DNA of 64,000 bases from an uncultured Halomonas sp. (GTDB lineage Bacteria > Pseudomonadota > Gammaproteobacteria > Pseudomonadales > Halomonadaceae), in assembly GCF_947490095.1 (NCBI RefSeq), contig NZ_CANLFS010000018.1, positions 1 through 64,000 of the forward strand. The letters are read 5' to 3'. A model generated the notes under the pieces. It had not been told where the DNA came from, did not search any database, and was given only the letters and a program-made list of their open reading frames with translations. Shown piece after piece: positions 19,021-27,288 of the stretch. The translations under genes and the position numbers were made by a program. Position 1 is the first letter of the stretch; each line of letters opens with the position of its first letter.

Positions 19021-19511
19021 GCCTGCACCGCGCCTGGATCGGCCTGGGCAGCAACCTCGATGATCCCCGCCACCGGGTCGAGTCGGCCATCGAGGCGCTC
19101 GACCGGTTGCCATTGACGCGGCGCCTCGCCGCCTCGTCGCTGTATGCGAGTCGCCCCGTCGGCCCCCAGGATCAACCCGATTTCATCAATGCCGTGGCCT
19201 GCCTGGAAACACGCCTCTCGCCACTGGCCTTGCTCGACCAGCTCCAGGCACTGGAGCAACGCCATCGCCGGACGCGGTCTCGCCGCTGGGGGCCCCGCAC
19301 CCTCGACCTGGACCTGCTACTGTTCGATGACAGTACCCTGTGCCTGCCGCGCCTGACGGTGCCGCACCCGGAGATGACCCGCCGCGCCTTCGTATTGGTG
19401 CCACTGCTGGCGATGGCACCGCAGATGCGACTCCCCGACGGACGGCAGCTGGCCGGCCTGGAAGCCGCTCAGGCCAAGGACCAGTTGAGCGACGTGTTAC
19501 CGCTCCGGTAG
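19017..19511 (+). CDS. folK: 6-hydroxymethyl-7,8-dihydropterin pyrophosphokinase
   Basis: FolK (HPPK) transfers pyrophosphate from ATP to 6-hydroxymethyl-dihydropterin in folate synthesis; FolP, also in this window, uses the product. The 164-residue protein has WIGLGSNLDDP at the start and the signature RRWGPRTLDLDLLLFD with the two magnesium-binding aspartates (about residues 91-105). It overlaps pcnB by 4 nt (ATGA), the standard pcnB-folK arrangement. Confidence 0.95.
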   Translation: MSLHRAWIGLGSNLDDPRHRVESAIEALDRLPLTRRLAASSLYASRPVGPQDQPDFINAVACLETRLSPLALLDQLQALEQRHRRTRSRRWGPRTLDLDLLLFDDSTLCLPRLTVPHPEMTRRAFVLVPLLAMAPQMRLPDGRQLAGLEAAQAKDQLSDVLPLR

Positions 19512-19576
19512 GGCAGCCAGAAAGTGTTACCCATCGACACAGCCGGGCCATTCGGGTAACAATCGCGAGTTACACG
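19495..19576 (+). promoter_or_regulatory. Regularly spaced TGTTAC motifs upstream of panB
   Basis: TGTTACCG (19495), TGTTACCC (19525) and GGGTAACA (19554) lie at about 30-bp intervals, followed by GAGTTACACG (19567). The latter two 8-mers of the first three are perfect inverted partners. They resemble the putative CbrB sites upstream of the CrcZ-like RNA, but no correctly spaced sigma54 promoter follows, so the binding protein is open. Confidence 0.4.
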
Positions 19577-19625
19577 AGCCGGCATTTCAGGCCGCGACCC
19601 GACGTCATCAACGAGAGAGCACGCC

Positions 19626-20417
19626 ATGAAACCCATCACCCTGAGCACGCTGCAGGCCTACAAGCGCGCCGGTGACGCCTTCAGCTGCCTGACCGCCTAC
19701 GACGCCTCCTTCGCCAGGGCCGCCAGCGATGCCGGCATCGACGTCCTGCTGGTCGGCGACTCCCTGGGCATGGTCCTGCAGGGCCATGCCAGCACGCTGC
19801 CGGTCACACTGGAGGAGATTTGTTACCACACCCGCTGCGTGGCTCGGGGCAAGGGTGCCAGCCTACTGATGGTCGACCTGCCCTTCATGGGTAACGCCAG
19901 TACCGAGCGCCTGCTGGAGAACGCCGGCGAGCTGATGCGGGCCGGCGCCGAGCTCGTCAAGGTGGAAGGCGAGGCCTGGATGGCCGATGGCATCCGCGAG
20001 CTGACCCGGCGTGGCGTGCCGGTATGCGCCCACCTGGGGCTGACGCCACAGACCGTCTACCAGCTCGGCGGCTACAAGGTGCAGGGCCGCGATGCCGACC
20101 GCGCCAGCCAGATCCTCGAGGACGCCCGCATCCTGGTCGAGGCCGGCGCCTCGGTCATCCTGCTGGAGTGCGTGCCGGCCGAGCTGGGTCGCGCCATCAC
20201 CGAGGCCCTCGACGTGCCGGTGATCGGCATCGGTGCCGGCCCCGATACCGATGGCCAGATCCTGGTCATGCACGATGCGCTGGACGTCACGCCCGGCCGC
20301 AAGCCACGCTTCGTCAAGAACTTCATGGCGGACGCCGAGGGCATTCACGATGCCTTCCGTCGCTACCATGAAGACGTCAAGGCGCGGCGGTTCCCCGCCG
20401 AAGAACACTGCTTCTAG
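19626..20417 (+). CDS. panB: 3-methyl-2-oxobutanoate hydroxymethyltransferase
   Basis: PanB makes ketopantoate from 2-oxoisovalerate with methylene-tetrahydrofolate, the first step toward pantothenate. The 263-residue TIM-barrel protein has the [28 protein letters not shown] region, with metal-binding Asp in VGDSLGMV (residues about 43-50) and a second in [16 protein letters not shown] [11 protein letters not shown] follows and the catalytic Glu is in LECVPAELG. It starts the panBCD run; folK lies 114 bp upstream. Confidence 0.96.
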   Translation: MKPITLSTLQAYKRAGDAFSCLTAYDASFARAASDAGIDVLLVGDSLGMVLQGHASTLPVTLEEICYHTRCVARGKGASLLMVDLPFMGNASTERLLENAGELMRAGAELVKVEGEAWMADGIRELTRRGVPVCAHLGLTPQTVYQLGGYKVQGRDADRASQILEDARILVEAGASVILLECVPAELGRAITEALDVPVIGIGAGPDTDGQILVMHDALDVTPGRKPRFVKNFMADAEGIHDAFRRYHEDVKARRFPAEEHCF

Positions 20418-20430
20418 CCGGAACCTTGCC

Positions 20431-21279
20431 ATGCGTACCCTGAGAGATATCTCCGCCCTGCGTGAAACACTCAACGATGCGCGCCGTCGCGGCGAGCGCA
20501 TCGCCCTGGTGCCCACCATGGGCAACCTCCACGACGGCCACCTGGCCCTGGTGGCCGCGGCCCGCCAGCGGGCCGAGAGGGTGGTGGCCACCATCTTCGT
20601 CAACCCGCTGCAATTCGGCGCCGGCGAGGACCTCGACGCCTATCCGCGCACGCTCGAAGAAGATCAGTCACGCCTCGAGGCCGCCGGCTGTGACCTGCTC
20701 TTCGCCCCGGACACCGCAGCGATCTATCCGCGTGGCCTGGAGGCTCAGACCCGCATCGTGGTGCCCGAGGTGACCGAGGGGTTGTGTGGCGCCTCCCGCC
20801 CCGGCCACTTCGACGGGGTCTCCACGGTCGTGGGCATGCTCTTCAACCTGGTCCAGCCCGACCTCGCCTGCTTCGGCGAGAAGGACTACCAGCAGCTCGC
20901 GGTGATCCGGCGCCTGGTCGCCGACCTGCATCTGCCCATCGAGATTGTCGGCGTGCCCATCGTGCGCGCCGCCGATGGCCTGGCCCTCTCCTCGCGCAAC
21001 GGCTATCTGAGCCCCGAACAACGCGCCAGCGCCCCACGCCTCTACGCCACCCTGTGCCAGCTGCGCGACAGGCTGGAGTCCGGGGCCGACACCTCCACAA
21101 GCCTGGCGCATGGCTGGGCAGATCTTCAGGCGGCCGGCCTCGATCCCGACTACCTGGAGCTGCGCGCCAGTGATCTGAGCCCGGTCACGGACGCTACCCG
21201 TGAGGCGGTACTGCTCGCCGCCGCCCGGCTGGGGGCCACCCGGCTGATCGACAACCTGACCCTGACACTGCCCCACTGA
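20431..21279 (+). CDS. panC: Pantothenate synthetase
   Basis: PanC condenses pantoate and beta-alanine using ATP through a pantoyl-adenylate. The 282-residue protein has the HIGH-like region [15 protein letters not shown] (about 30-44), FGEKDYQQL, and the KMSKS-like [12 protein letters not shown]. The ATG at 20431, 13 bp after panB, gives the canonical start [11 protein letters not shown]; a longer frame back into panB is an artefact. Confidence 0.96.
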   Translation: MRTLRDISALRETLNDARRRGERIALVPTMGNLHDGHLALVAAARQRAERVVATIFVNPLQFGAGEDLDAYPRTLEEDQSRLEAAGCDLLFAPDTAAIYPRGLEAQTRIVVPEVTEGLCGASRPGHFDGVSTVVGMLFNLVQPDLACFGEKDYQQLAVIRRLVADLHLPIEIVGVPIVRAADGLALSSRNGYLSPEQRASAPRLYATLCQLRDRLESGADTSTSLAHGWADLQAAGLDPDYLELRASDLSPVTDATREAVLLAAARLGATRLIDNLTLTLPH

Positions 21280-21305
21280 GGCAGTCCTCTGGAGACCCTG
21301 ATTCC

Positions 21306-21686
21306 ATGTATACCATCATGCTAAAAGCCAAGCTGCACATGGCCCGCGTCACCCACGCCGTGCTCAACTACGAAGGCTCCTGTGCCATTGACGGCGACCT
21401 GCTCGACATGGCCGGCATTCGCGAGAACGAGCAGATTCAGATCTACAACGTCGAGAATGGCCAGCGCTTCACCACCTACGCCATTCGCGCCGAGGCAGGC
21501 TCAAGGATGATCTCCGTCAACGGCGCCGCCGCCCACCTGGCCACCGAAGGCAACCGAGTGATCATCTGCAGCTATGCCCACTACAGCGATGCCGAGCTGG
21601 ATGCCCACCAGCCCGCCCTGGTGTATCTGCAGGAAGGCAATCGGGTCAGCCATACCAGCCACGCCATTCCCGTACAAATGGCCTGA
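21306..21686 (+). CDS. panD: Aspartate 1-decarboxylase proenzyme
   Basis: PanD makes beta-alanine from aspartate for the PanC reaction. The 126-residue proenzyme has the self-cleavage site Gly24-Ser25 in YEGSCAIDG; Ser25 becomes the pyruvoyl cofactor. Tyr58-equivalent and Arg54-equivalent active-site residues fall in the [11 protein letters not shown] region. It lies 26 bp after panC, so panBCD form one operon. Gammaproteobacteria often also carry PanM as maturation factor; none is in the window. Confidence 0.96.
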   Translation: MYTIMLKAKLHMARVTHAVLNYEGSCAIDGDLLDMAGIRENEQIQIYNVENGQRFTTYAIRAEAGSRMISVNGAAAHLATEGNRVIICSYAHYSDAELDAHQPALVYLQEGNRVSHTSHAIPVQMA

Positions 21687-21738
21687 GACGAGCGGTAGCG
21701 GCCGGCAGCGCCTACCACCAATGGCCGCCACACAAACA

Positions 21739-21768
21739 TTGCGGCACCGCACAAGACTCCCCTATGCT
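21739..21768 (+). promoter_or_regulatory. Possible promoter of the thiolase gene
   Basis: TTGCGG (21739-21744) and TATGCT (21763-21768) are separated by 18 bp in the 154-bp gap after panD, about 70 bp before the thiolase start. The match to sigma70 consensus is moderate. Confidence 0.35.
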
Positions 21769-21840
21769 GAAGACCCTCGGTCGAGTCCCACTGCCGCGAC
21801 AAGACCATAAGCTCGTCTTTCCAGCAAGGAGAGTGCTCCC

Positions 21841-23016
21841 ATGCAAGAAGTGGTTATCGTTGCCGCCCGCCGTACCGCCGTCGGTTCCTTCGGTGGCTCC
21901 CTGGCCGGCGTTGCCGCCAGTGACCTGGGTGCCCAGGTCATCAAGGATGTCCTCGCCACCACGGGCGTGGCCGGCGACCAGGTAGACGAGGTGCTGCTCG
22001 GCCAGGTGCTGACCGCCGGCGTCGGCCAGAACCCCGCCCGCCAGGCGTCCATCAAGGCCGGGCTTCCCGAGGCCGTGCCGGCCATGACCATCAACAAGGT
22101 GTGCGGCTCCGGCCTCAAGGCCCTGCACCTGGCCACCCAGGCCATCCGCTGCGGCGACGCCGAGCTGATCATCGCCGGCGGCCAGGAAAACATGTCCGCC
22201 TCGCCCCACGTGCTGCCCAATTCGCGCAATGGCCAGCGCATGGGTGACTGGAAGGCCGTCGACTCCATGGTCAACGACGGCCTGTGGGATGCCTTCAACA
22301 ATTACCATATGGGCATCACCGCCGAGAACCTCGCCGAGAAATATGGCATCACCCGGGAGGAGATGGACGCCTTCGCCGCCGACTCCCAGCAGAAGGCCTC
22401 CGCCGCCATCCGCGAGGGCAAGTTCAAGGGGCAGATCGTTCCCGTGGAGATCCCCCAGCGCAAGGGCGACCCGGTGGTCTTCGACACCGACGAGGGCCCG
22501 CGGGACGTGACCGCCGAGAAGCTCTCCGGCATGCGCCCTGCCTTCAAGAAGGATGGCACCGTCACCGCCGGTAACGCCTCCTCCATCAACGACGGCGCCG
22601 CCGTGGTGATGCTGTGCACCGCCGAGAAGGCCAAGGCCCTGGGCCTCGAACCGCTGGCTCGCATCAAGGCCTACAGCAATGCCGGCGTTGACCCGAGCAT
22701 CATGGGCATCGGCCCGGCCCCGGCGACCCGCCGCTGCCTCGAGAAGGCCGGCTGGAGCATCGACGACCTCGACCTGATCGAAGCCAACGAGGCGTTTGCC
22801 GCCCAGGCACTCTCCGTCAACAAGGAACTGGGCTGGGATGCCAGCAAGATCAACGTCAACGGCGGCGCCATCGCCATCGGCCACCCCATCGGCGCCTCCG
22901 GCTGCCGCATCCTGGTGACCCTGGTCCACGAGATGATCGCCCGGGACGCCAAGAAGGGCCTCGCCACGCTATGCATCGGCGGCGGCCAGGGTGTGGCGCT
23001 CGCCATCGAAAGATAA
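21841..23016 (+). CDS. Acetyl-CoA C-acetyltransferase (thiolase)
   Basis: This cytoplasmic thiolase condenses two acetyl-CoA to acetoacetyl-CoA or runs in reverse. The 391-residue protein has the acyl-accepting Cys88 ([11 protein letters not shown]), the GHPIGASG motif with His348 and the proton-transfer Cys378 (CIGGGQG). It resembles the biosynthetic PhaA/AtoB group, so a role in polyhydroxybutyrate synthesis is plausible in a halomonad, but no phaB or phaC gene is nearby to support that. It stands alone and converges on pnp; its stop codon is immediately followed by an array of 7-bp repeats. Confidence 0.92.
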   Translation: MQEVVIVAARRTAVGSFGGSLAGVAASDLGAQVIKDVLATTGVAGDQVDEVLLGQVLTAGVGQNPARQASIKAGLPEAVPAMTINKVCGSGLKALHLATQAIRCGDAELIIAGGQENMSASPHVLPNSRNGQRMGDWKAVDSMVNDGLWDAFNNYHMGITAENLAEKYGITREEMDAFAADSQQKASAAIREGKFKGQIVPVEIPQRKGDPVVFDTDEGPRDVTAEKLSGMRPAFKKDGTVTAGNASSINDGAAVVMLCTAEKAKALGLEPLARIKAYSNAGVDPSIMGIGPAPATRRCLEKAGWSIDDLDLIEANEAFAAQALSVNKELGWDASKINVNGGAIAIGHPIGASGCRILVTLVHEMIARDAKKGLATLCIGGGQGVALAIER

Positions 23017-23091
23017 GCTCGAAGCTCGAAGCTCGAAGCTCGAAGCTCGAAGCTCGAAGCTCGAAGCTCGAAGCTCGAAGCTCGAAGCTCG
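23015..23091 (+). repeat. Eleven perfect copies of AAGCTCG
   Basis: A 77-bp array of exactly eleven 7-bp units AAGCTCG begins inside the thiolase stop codon. It is the left arm of an element whose right arm (23149-23176) holds four degenerate units in inverted orientation (AAGCTGG, AAGCTTG, AAGCCGG, GAGCTGT on the minus strand). A terminator hairpin sits between the arms. If translated it would give repeats such as KLEARSS; it is not part of a gene. Confidence 0.95.
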
Positions 23092-23108
23092 AAGACAAGC
23101 CTAAACAG

Positions 23109-23145
23109 AACCGCCCCCGCAGCCAGGCTGCGGGGGCGGTTTTTT
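23109..23145. terminator. Terminator between thiolase and pnp
   Basis: A perfect 15-bp stem (AACCGCCCCCGCAGC and its complement, loop CAG) is followed on the plus strand by six T residues. It ends thiolase transcription and, as the two genes converge, may also block read-through from pnp. It forms the core of the heptad-repeat element. Confidence 0.85.
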
Positions 23146-23148
23146 CTT

Positions 23149-23176
23149 CCAGCTTCAAGCTTCCGGCTTACAGCTC
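23149..23176 (-). repeat. Inverted degenerate heptad arm
   Basis: Four consecutive 7-bp units read on the minus strand as AAGCYNN or GAGCTGT. They mirror the AAGCTCG array on the other side of the hairpin. A UUCG-type mini-hairpin sequence (GCCTTCGGC on the minus strand) and TCAC follow, as in the similar element at 39455-39495. Confidence 0.7.
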
Positions 23177-23191
23177 GCCGAAGGCGCTCAC

Positions 23192-25327
23192 TTACAGCTC
23201 GGGCTCGGCGGCCGCTTCGGCCTCGAATGCCGCCTTCTCTTCCGGGGTGATCTCCTTGATGGTGAGCTTCACCCGGTTGCGGTTATCGATATCGAGCACC
23301 TTGACGATGGGCTCGTCGCCCTCGTTGAGGAAGTCACGCACGTCGTTGACCCGCTCCGGCACGATCTGGGAGATGTGCACCAGGCCATCGGTGCCGGGCA
23401 TGATGTTGACGAAGGCGCCGAAGTCGGCGATACGCACCACCTTGCCGCGGTAGAGCTTGCCGATCTCGGGCTCGGCGGTAATCGCCACCACGGTGTCGAT
23501 GGCCGCCTTGGCCGCCGACTTGTCCTCGGCATAGATGCGCACGGTGCCGTCGTCATCGAGATCGATGGAGGCGCCGGTGTCCTCGCAGATCTTGCGGATG
23601 GTGGCGCCACCCTTGCCAATCACGTCGCGGATCTTCTCGGGGTCGATCTTGATGGTGGCCATGGAGGGAGCGTTATCGGAGACCTCGGCGCGGCTCTGGG
23701 CAATCACCGTGTTCATCTGCTCGAGGATGCTGAGGCGCGCTTCCAGGGCCTGCTGCAGCGCCTGCTCCATGATCTCCTCGTTGATGCCCTCGATCTTGAT
23801 GTCCATCTGCAGGGCAGTCACGCCATCGCCGGAGCCGGCCACCTTGAAGTCCATGTCGCCGAGGTGGTCCTCGTCGCCGAGGATATCGGTGAGTACGGCA
23901 AAGCCGTCATCATCCTTGACCAGACCCATGGCGATGCCGGCCACCGGCGCCTTGATGGGCACGCCGGCATCCATCAGGGCCAGCGAGGTGCCACACACGG
24001 ACGCCATGGAGCTGGAGCCGTTGGACTCGGTGATCTCGGAGACCACGCGGATGGTGTACGGGAACTCGGCATCGTCGGGCAGCATGGCCTGCACACCGCG
24101 ACGCGCCAGGCGGCCGTGGCCGATCTCGCGACGCTTGGGGCCGCCCATGAAGCCGGCTTCCCCAACGCTGTAGGGAGGGAAGTTGTAGTGCAGCAGGAAG
24201 CGGTCCTTGCGCTCGCCTTCCAGTGATTCGATCAACTGGGAGTCGCGCAGGGTACCCAGGGTGGCCACCACGATGGCCTGGGTCTCGCCACGGGTGAAGA
24301 TCGCCGACCCGTGGGTCTTGGGCAGGCTACCCACCTCGATCGCCAACGGACGCACGGTCTTGTGGTCACGGCCATCGATGCGCGGCTCACCCTTCACCAC
24401 ACGGGAGCGCACCACGCGCTTCTCGAGGCTCGAGAAGGCGCCTTTGACATCGTCGGCCTCGAACGCGCCGTCGTCTTCACCGGCCAGCTGCTCCACCGCT
24501 TCGGCCTTGAGGGCCGACAGGGCGTCCTGACGCTCCATCTTGTCGGTGATGCGATAGGCCTCGCCCACACGGGCCTCGAAGGCCTCGGCAAGCGCGGACT
24601 TGAGTGCGGTGTTCTCCACCGGCGCCTGCCAATCCCACTTCGGCTTGCCCGCCTCGGCGACGAGTTCGTTGATGGCCTGGATCGCCGTCTGCATTTCCTG
24701 GTGACCATAGAGCACGGCGCCGAGCATCTCGTCCTCGAGCAGCTCATCGGCCTCGGACTCCACCATCAGCACCGCCTTCTCGGTACCGGCGACGACCATG
24801 TTCAGCTCGGAGCTGGCGAGCTCTTCCACGGTGGGGTTCAGGAAGTAGCCATTCTCCTCGCTGAAGCCGACCCGGGCCGCACCGATGGGGCCGCTGAAGG
24901 GCACCCCGGAGATCGCCAGGGCCGCGGACGTGCCGAGCAGCGCCGCGATATCCGGATCATGGTTACGATCGGTGGAGAGCACGGTACAAACGACCTGCAC
25001 CTCGTTCATGAAGCCCTTGGGGAAGAGCGGACGAATCGGGCGGTCGATCAGTCGCGAGGTGAGGGTTTCCTTCTCGGTGGGACGCCCCTCGCGCTTGAAG
25101 AAGCCGCCGGGAATCTTGCCGACCGCATAGGTCTTCTCCTGATAGTGCACGGAGAGCGGGAAGAACGGCTGAGAGGGCTTGGCGTCTTTCCTGGCGACCA
25201 CGGTGCACAGCACCACGGTGTCGTCCATGGTGACCATCACGGCACCGGAGGCCTGGCGGGCGATGCGCCCGGTTTCCAGGGTGACGGTGCTGCGACCGTA
25301 CTGAAATGTCTTCTTGACCGGATTCAC
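23192..25327 (-). CDS. pnp: Polynucleotide phosphorylase
   Basis: PNPase is the phosphorolytic 3-prime exoribonuclease of the RNA degradosome. The 711-residue protein has two RNase PH domains, a KH domain ([18 protein letters not shown], about 560-577) and a C-terminal S1 domain ([18 protein letters not shown]). I place the start at the GTG at 25327 ([11 protein letters not shown]) because AAGGAAG lies 5 nt upstream of it; the TTG 15 nt further upstream would put the ribosome site inside the gene. It follows rpsO, the classic rpsO-pnp pair. The leader contains two GGGGTC(A/T)GACCCC palindromes. Confidence 0.96.
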   Translation of the reverse strand: MNPVKKTFQYGRSTVTLETGRIARQASGAVMVTMDDTVVLCTVVARKDAKPSQPFFPLSVHYQEKTYAVGKIPGGFFKREGRPTEKETLTSRLIDRPIRPLFPKGFMNEVQVVCTVLSTDRNHDPDIAALLGTSAALAISGVPFSGPIGAARVGFSEENGYFLNPTVEELASSELNMVVAGTEKAVLMVESEADELLEDEMLGAVLYGHQEMQTAIQAINELVAEAGKPKWDWQAPVENTALKSALAEAFEARVGEAYRITDKMERQDALSALKAEAVEQLAGEDDGAFEADDVKGAFSSLEKRVVRSRVVKGEPRIDGRDHKTVRPLAIEVGSLPKTHGSAIFTRGETQAIVVATLGTLRDSQLIESLEGERKDRFLLHYNFPPYSVGEAGFMGGPKRREIGHGRLARRGVQAMLPDDAEFPYTIRVVSEITESNGSSSMASVCGTSLALMDAGVPIKAPVAGIAMGLVKDDDGFAVLTDILGDEDHLGDMDFKVAGSGDGVTALQMDIKIEGINEEIMEQALQQALEARLSILEQMNTVIAQSRAEVSDNAPSMATIKIDPEKIRDVIGKGGATIRKICEDTGASIDLDDDGTVRIYAEDKSAAKAAIDTVVAITAEPEIGKLYRGKVVRIADFGAFVNIMPGTDGLVHISQIVPERVNDVRDFLNEGDEPIVKVLDIDNRNRVKLTIKEITPEEKAAFEAEAAAEPEL

Positions 25328-25472
25328 GGCGACTTCCTTCAATATCTACTTTTCTGTGTTTGGGGCGTTTCGACTCGCCGACCATTTTAGGGGTTGACGC
25401 GCCCCGCGGCCACCGGATAGCGAGATTTCCCCTGCAACACTGCCGGGGCTTGTCCGGCGACAGGCCTTCCAC

Positions 25473-25519
25473 TGGGGTCAGACCCCAATCCTTCCACTGT
25501 CACCTGGGGTCTGACCCCA
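25473..25519. repeat. Inverted pair of TGGGGTCWGACCCCA palindromes
   Basis: TGGGGTCAGACCCCA (25473-25487) and TGGGGTCTGACCCCA (25505-25519) lie in the rpsO-pnp gap. Apart from the central base each is self-complementary, and the two are in opposite orientation. The short flank CCTTCCACTG also recurs. More copies lie at 44681-44840. They resemble REP-type palindromes of the kind mobilised by RAYT transposases; no such gene is in the window. Confidence 0.75.
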
Positions 25520-25539
25520 ACGAGATGAAGGTACTAAGC

Positions 25540-25569
25540 AAAACGGGCAGCCCGAAGGCTGCCCGTTTT
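25540..25569 (-). terminator. rpsO terminator
   Basis: A perfect 13-bp stem (AAAACGGGCAGCC with GGCTGCCCGTTTT) and a 4-nt loop lie 22 bp beyond the rpsO stop. Leftward transcription runs into TTTTGC. Some read-through to pnp is expected, as in other rpsO-pnp operons. Confidence 0.8.
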
Positions 25570-25591
25570 GTTACCGCGTGGGATACGACGC

Positions 25592-25861
25592 TTAGCGACG
25601 CAGACCCAGACGCTGGATCAGAGCCTGATAACGCTCGAAGTCCTTGCGCTTCAGGTAGTCCAGCAGCTTGCGGCGCTGGTTGACCATGCGGATCAGGCCA
25701 CGACGCGAGTGGTGATCCTGCTTGTTGGTCTTGAAGTGGTCCTGCAGGCCATTAATGTTGGCGCTCAGCAGGGCCACCTGCACTTCGGGGGAACCGGTGT
25801 CGTTATCGCCACGACTAAATTCGCTGACGATTGTGGACTTCTGCTCGGCTGTCAGTGCCAT
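25592..25861 (-). CDS. rpsO: 30S ribosomal protein S15
   Basis: S15 is an early-binding 16S rRNA protein of the 30S platform. The 89 residues have the family length and the signature [15 protein letters not shown] region (here [25 protein letters not shown]). In E. coli S15 represses its own mRNA; whether a pseudoknot exists in this leader was not tested. It lies between truB and pnp as in nearly all gammaproteobacteria. Confidence 0.97.
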   Translation of the reverse strand: MALTAEQKSTIVSEFSRGDNDTGSPEVQVALLSANINGLQDHFKTNKQDHHSRRGLIRMVNQRRKLLDYLKRKDFERYQALIQRLGLRR

Positions 25862-25939
25862 CTGTCTCTCCAGTAAGCAATATGCCTGAATAATGAGTGT
25901 GTGAGACCACGCATATTTGCAGTCTCGGGCGTATCTCCC

Positions 25940-26857
25940 TCAATCGGCGGCGGTGCTCAGCAGCCGTTTCGGCGCCACTTCCTGTGGCGTCGTCACCACA
26001 CCGAGCCCCAGAAAGGTCTCGTTGCAGTAGAGTCTTGCCGTTTCCCCGACGCTAATCTCGCCGGCATCCACCGCGGCCGCTTGACCCTGGGTCAGGCGCT
26101 GGGCCGCCACGGAGTCGACCGCGAGTCGCGGCAGGTGCTCGGCCAGTACATCGACCGGCAGCAGCGTCGCTTCCCGGGCTCCCTGGTCGGGCAGTTCCTC
26201 CAGGGACGCCAGCGTCAGCATGCCCTCGGCGCCGAAGGGGCCGGTCGCCAGGCGACGCAGCGCGCTGATATGCGCGCCGCTGCCGAGCGCACGGCCGATG
26301 TCCTCGGCCAGGGTGCGCACATAAGTGCCCTTGCTGACCGTCACTTCCAGCTCGAAGGCGCTACCCTCGAAGGAAACGAGCCGCGCATCATACACCGTCA
26401 CACGCCGGGCTGCACGCTCCACCGACTTGCCCTCGCGGGCCAGCTCGTAGAGTTTGCGCCCCTGGTGCTTGAGCGCCGAGTACATCGGCGGCACCTGCTC
26501 GATCTCGCCATGAAAGCGAGCCAGCACGGCTTCCACCTCGGCGGCGGTCAGGGGCGGGACGACCAGACGCTCGACCACCTCACCTTCCGCATCGCCGGTA
26601 TCGGTCACCACACCCAGCTCCACTCGGGTGCGATAGACCTTGTCGGACGCCAGCAGGTGGGCGGAGAACTTGGTCGCCTCGCCGAAGCACACCGGCAGCA
26701 GGCCGGTCGCCATGGGGTCCAGGGTACCGGTATGACCGGCCTTCTGGGCCTGGAACAGGCGTCGGGCCCGCTGCAAGGCATGGTTGCTGGACAGGCCCGC
26801 GGGCTTGTCCAGCAGCAGGACTCCGTTGACGGGAAGGCCGCGGCGACGTCGAGCCAT
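25940..26857 (-). CDS. truB: tRNA pseudouridine(55) synthase
   Basis: TruB makes pseudouridine 55 in the T-loop of most tRNAs. The 305-residue protein has the catalytic Asp in HTGTLDPMATGLLPVCFGEATK-type motif II (about residue 48) and a C-terminal PUA-like domain. It begins with GVLLLDKPAGLSSN. The start codon overlaps the rbfA stop by one base, so the two are coupled. Confidence 0.95.
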   Translation of the reverse strand: MARRRRGLPVNGVLLLDKPAGLSSNHALQRARRLFQAQKAGHTGTLDPMATGLLPVCFGEATKFSAHLLASDKVYRTRVELGVVTDTGDAEGEVVERLVVPPLTAAEVEAVLARFHGEIEQVPPMYSALKHQGRKLYELAREGKSVERAARRVTVYDARLVSFEGSAFELEVTVSKGTYVRTLAEDIGRALGSGAHISALRRLATGPFGAEGMLTLASLEELPDQGAREATLLPVDVLAEHLPRLAVDSVAAQRLTQGQAAAVDAGEISVGETARLYCNETFLGLGVVTTPQEVAPKRLLSTAAD

Positions 26858-27279
26858 CAGTCGTTCCTGGTCTCGTCGTCGGACCCCTCGTCATCGGCGC
26901 CCTCGCCATCATCCTGACGGAAACGGTCGCTTTCCACCGCCTCGTCGATCAGCGAGGAGAGGCGCTGGCCGCGCACTACGCTCTCATCGTAATGAAAGCG
27001 CAGTTCCGGCACATGACGCAGCTTGATACGACGGGCGACCTGCCCACGCAGGAAGCCGGCGGCCTGCTTGAGAACCTTGAGGTTCTCCTTGATCCGTTCC
27101 GGCGTATCCTCGCCGAGCAGGGTCACGTGTACATCGGCATAGCCGAGGTCACGGCTGACATCGACGCCGCTGACGGTGATCATGCCCAGGCGCGGGTCCT
27201 TGACCTCGCGCTGGATGAGTACCGCCAGCTCCTTCTGGAGCTGGTCGGCTACCCGATCGGTACGCTTGAATTCGCGCAT
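26857..27279 (-). CDS. rbfA: Ribosome-binding factor A
   Basis: RbfA is a cold-shock KH-fold factor that matures the 30S subunit and 16S rRNA. The 140 residues start MREFKRTDRVADQLQKELA, keep the KH core (VTVSGVDVS-like ITVSGVDVSRDL), and end in a disordered acidic tail (DDGEGADDEGSDDETRND) that is longer than in E. coli. It lies 9 bp after infB. Confidence 0.94.
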   Translation of the reverse strand: MREFKRTDRVADQLQKELAVLIQREVKDPRLGMITVSGVDVSRDLGYADVHVTLLGEDTPERIKENLKVLKQAAGFLRGQVARRIKLRHVPELRFHYDESVVRGQRLSSLIDEAVESDRFRQDDGEGADDEGSDDETRND

Positions 27280-27288
27280 GCTTGGCTC

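Noticed and set aside
19561..19625. Sigma54 promoter before panB
   Set aside because: The best GG...GC candidate (GGCATTTCAGGCCGC) has 11 instead of 10 bp between the invariant pairs.
23015..23091. Regular repeats that might be a CRISPR array
   Set aside because: The units are 7 bp with no spacers, and no cas genes are present; it is a simple tandem array.
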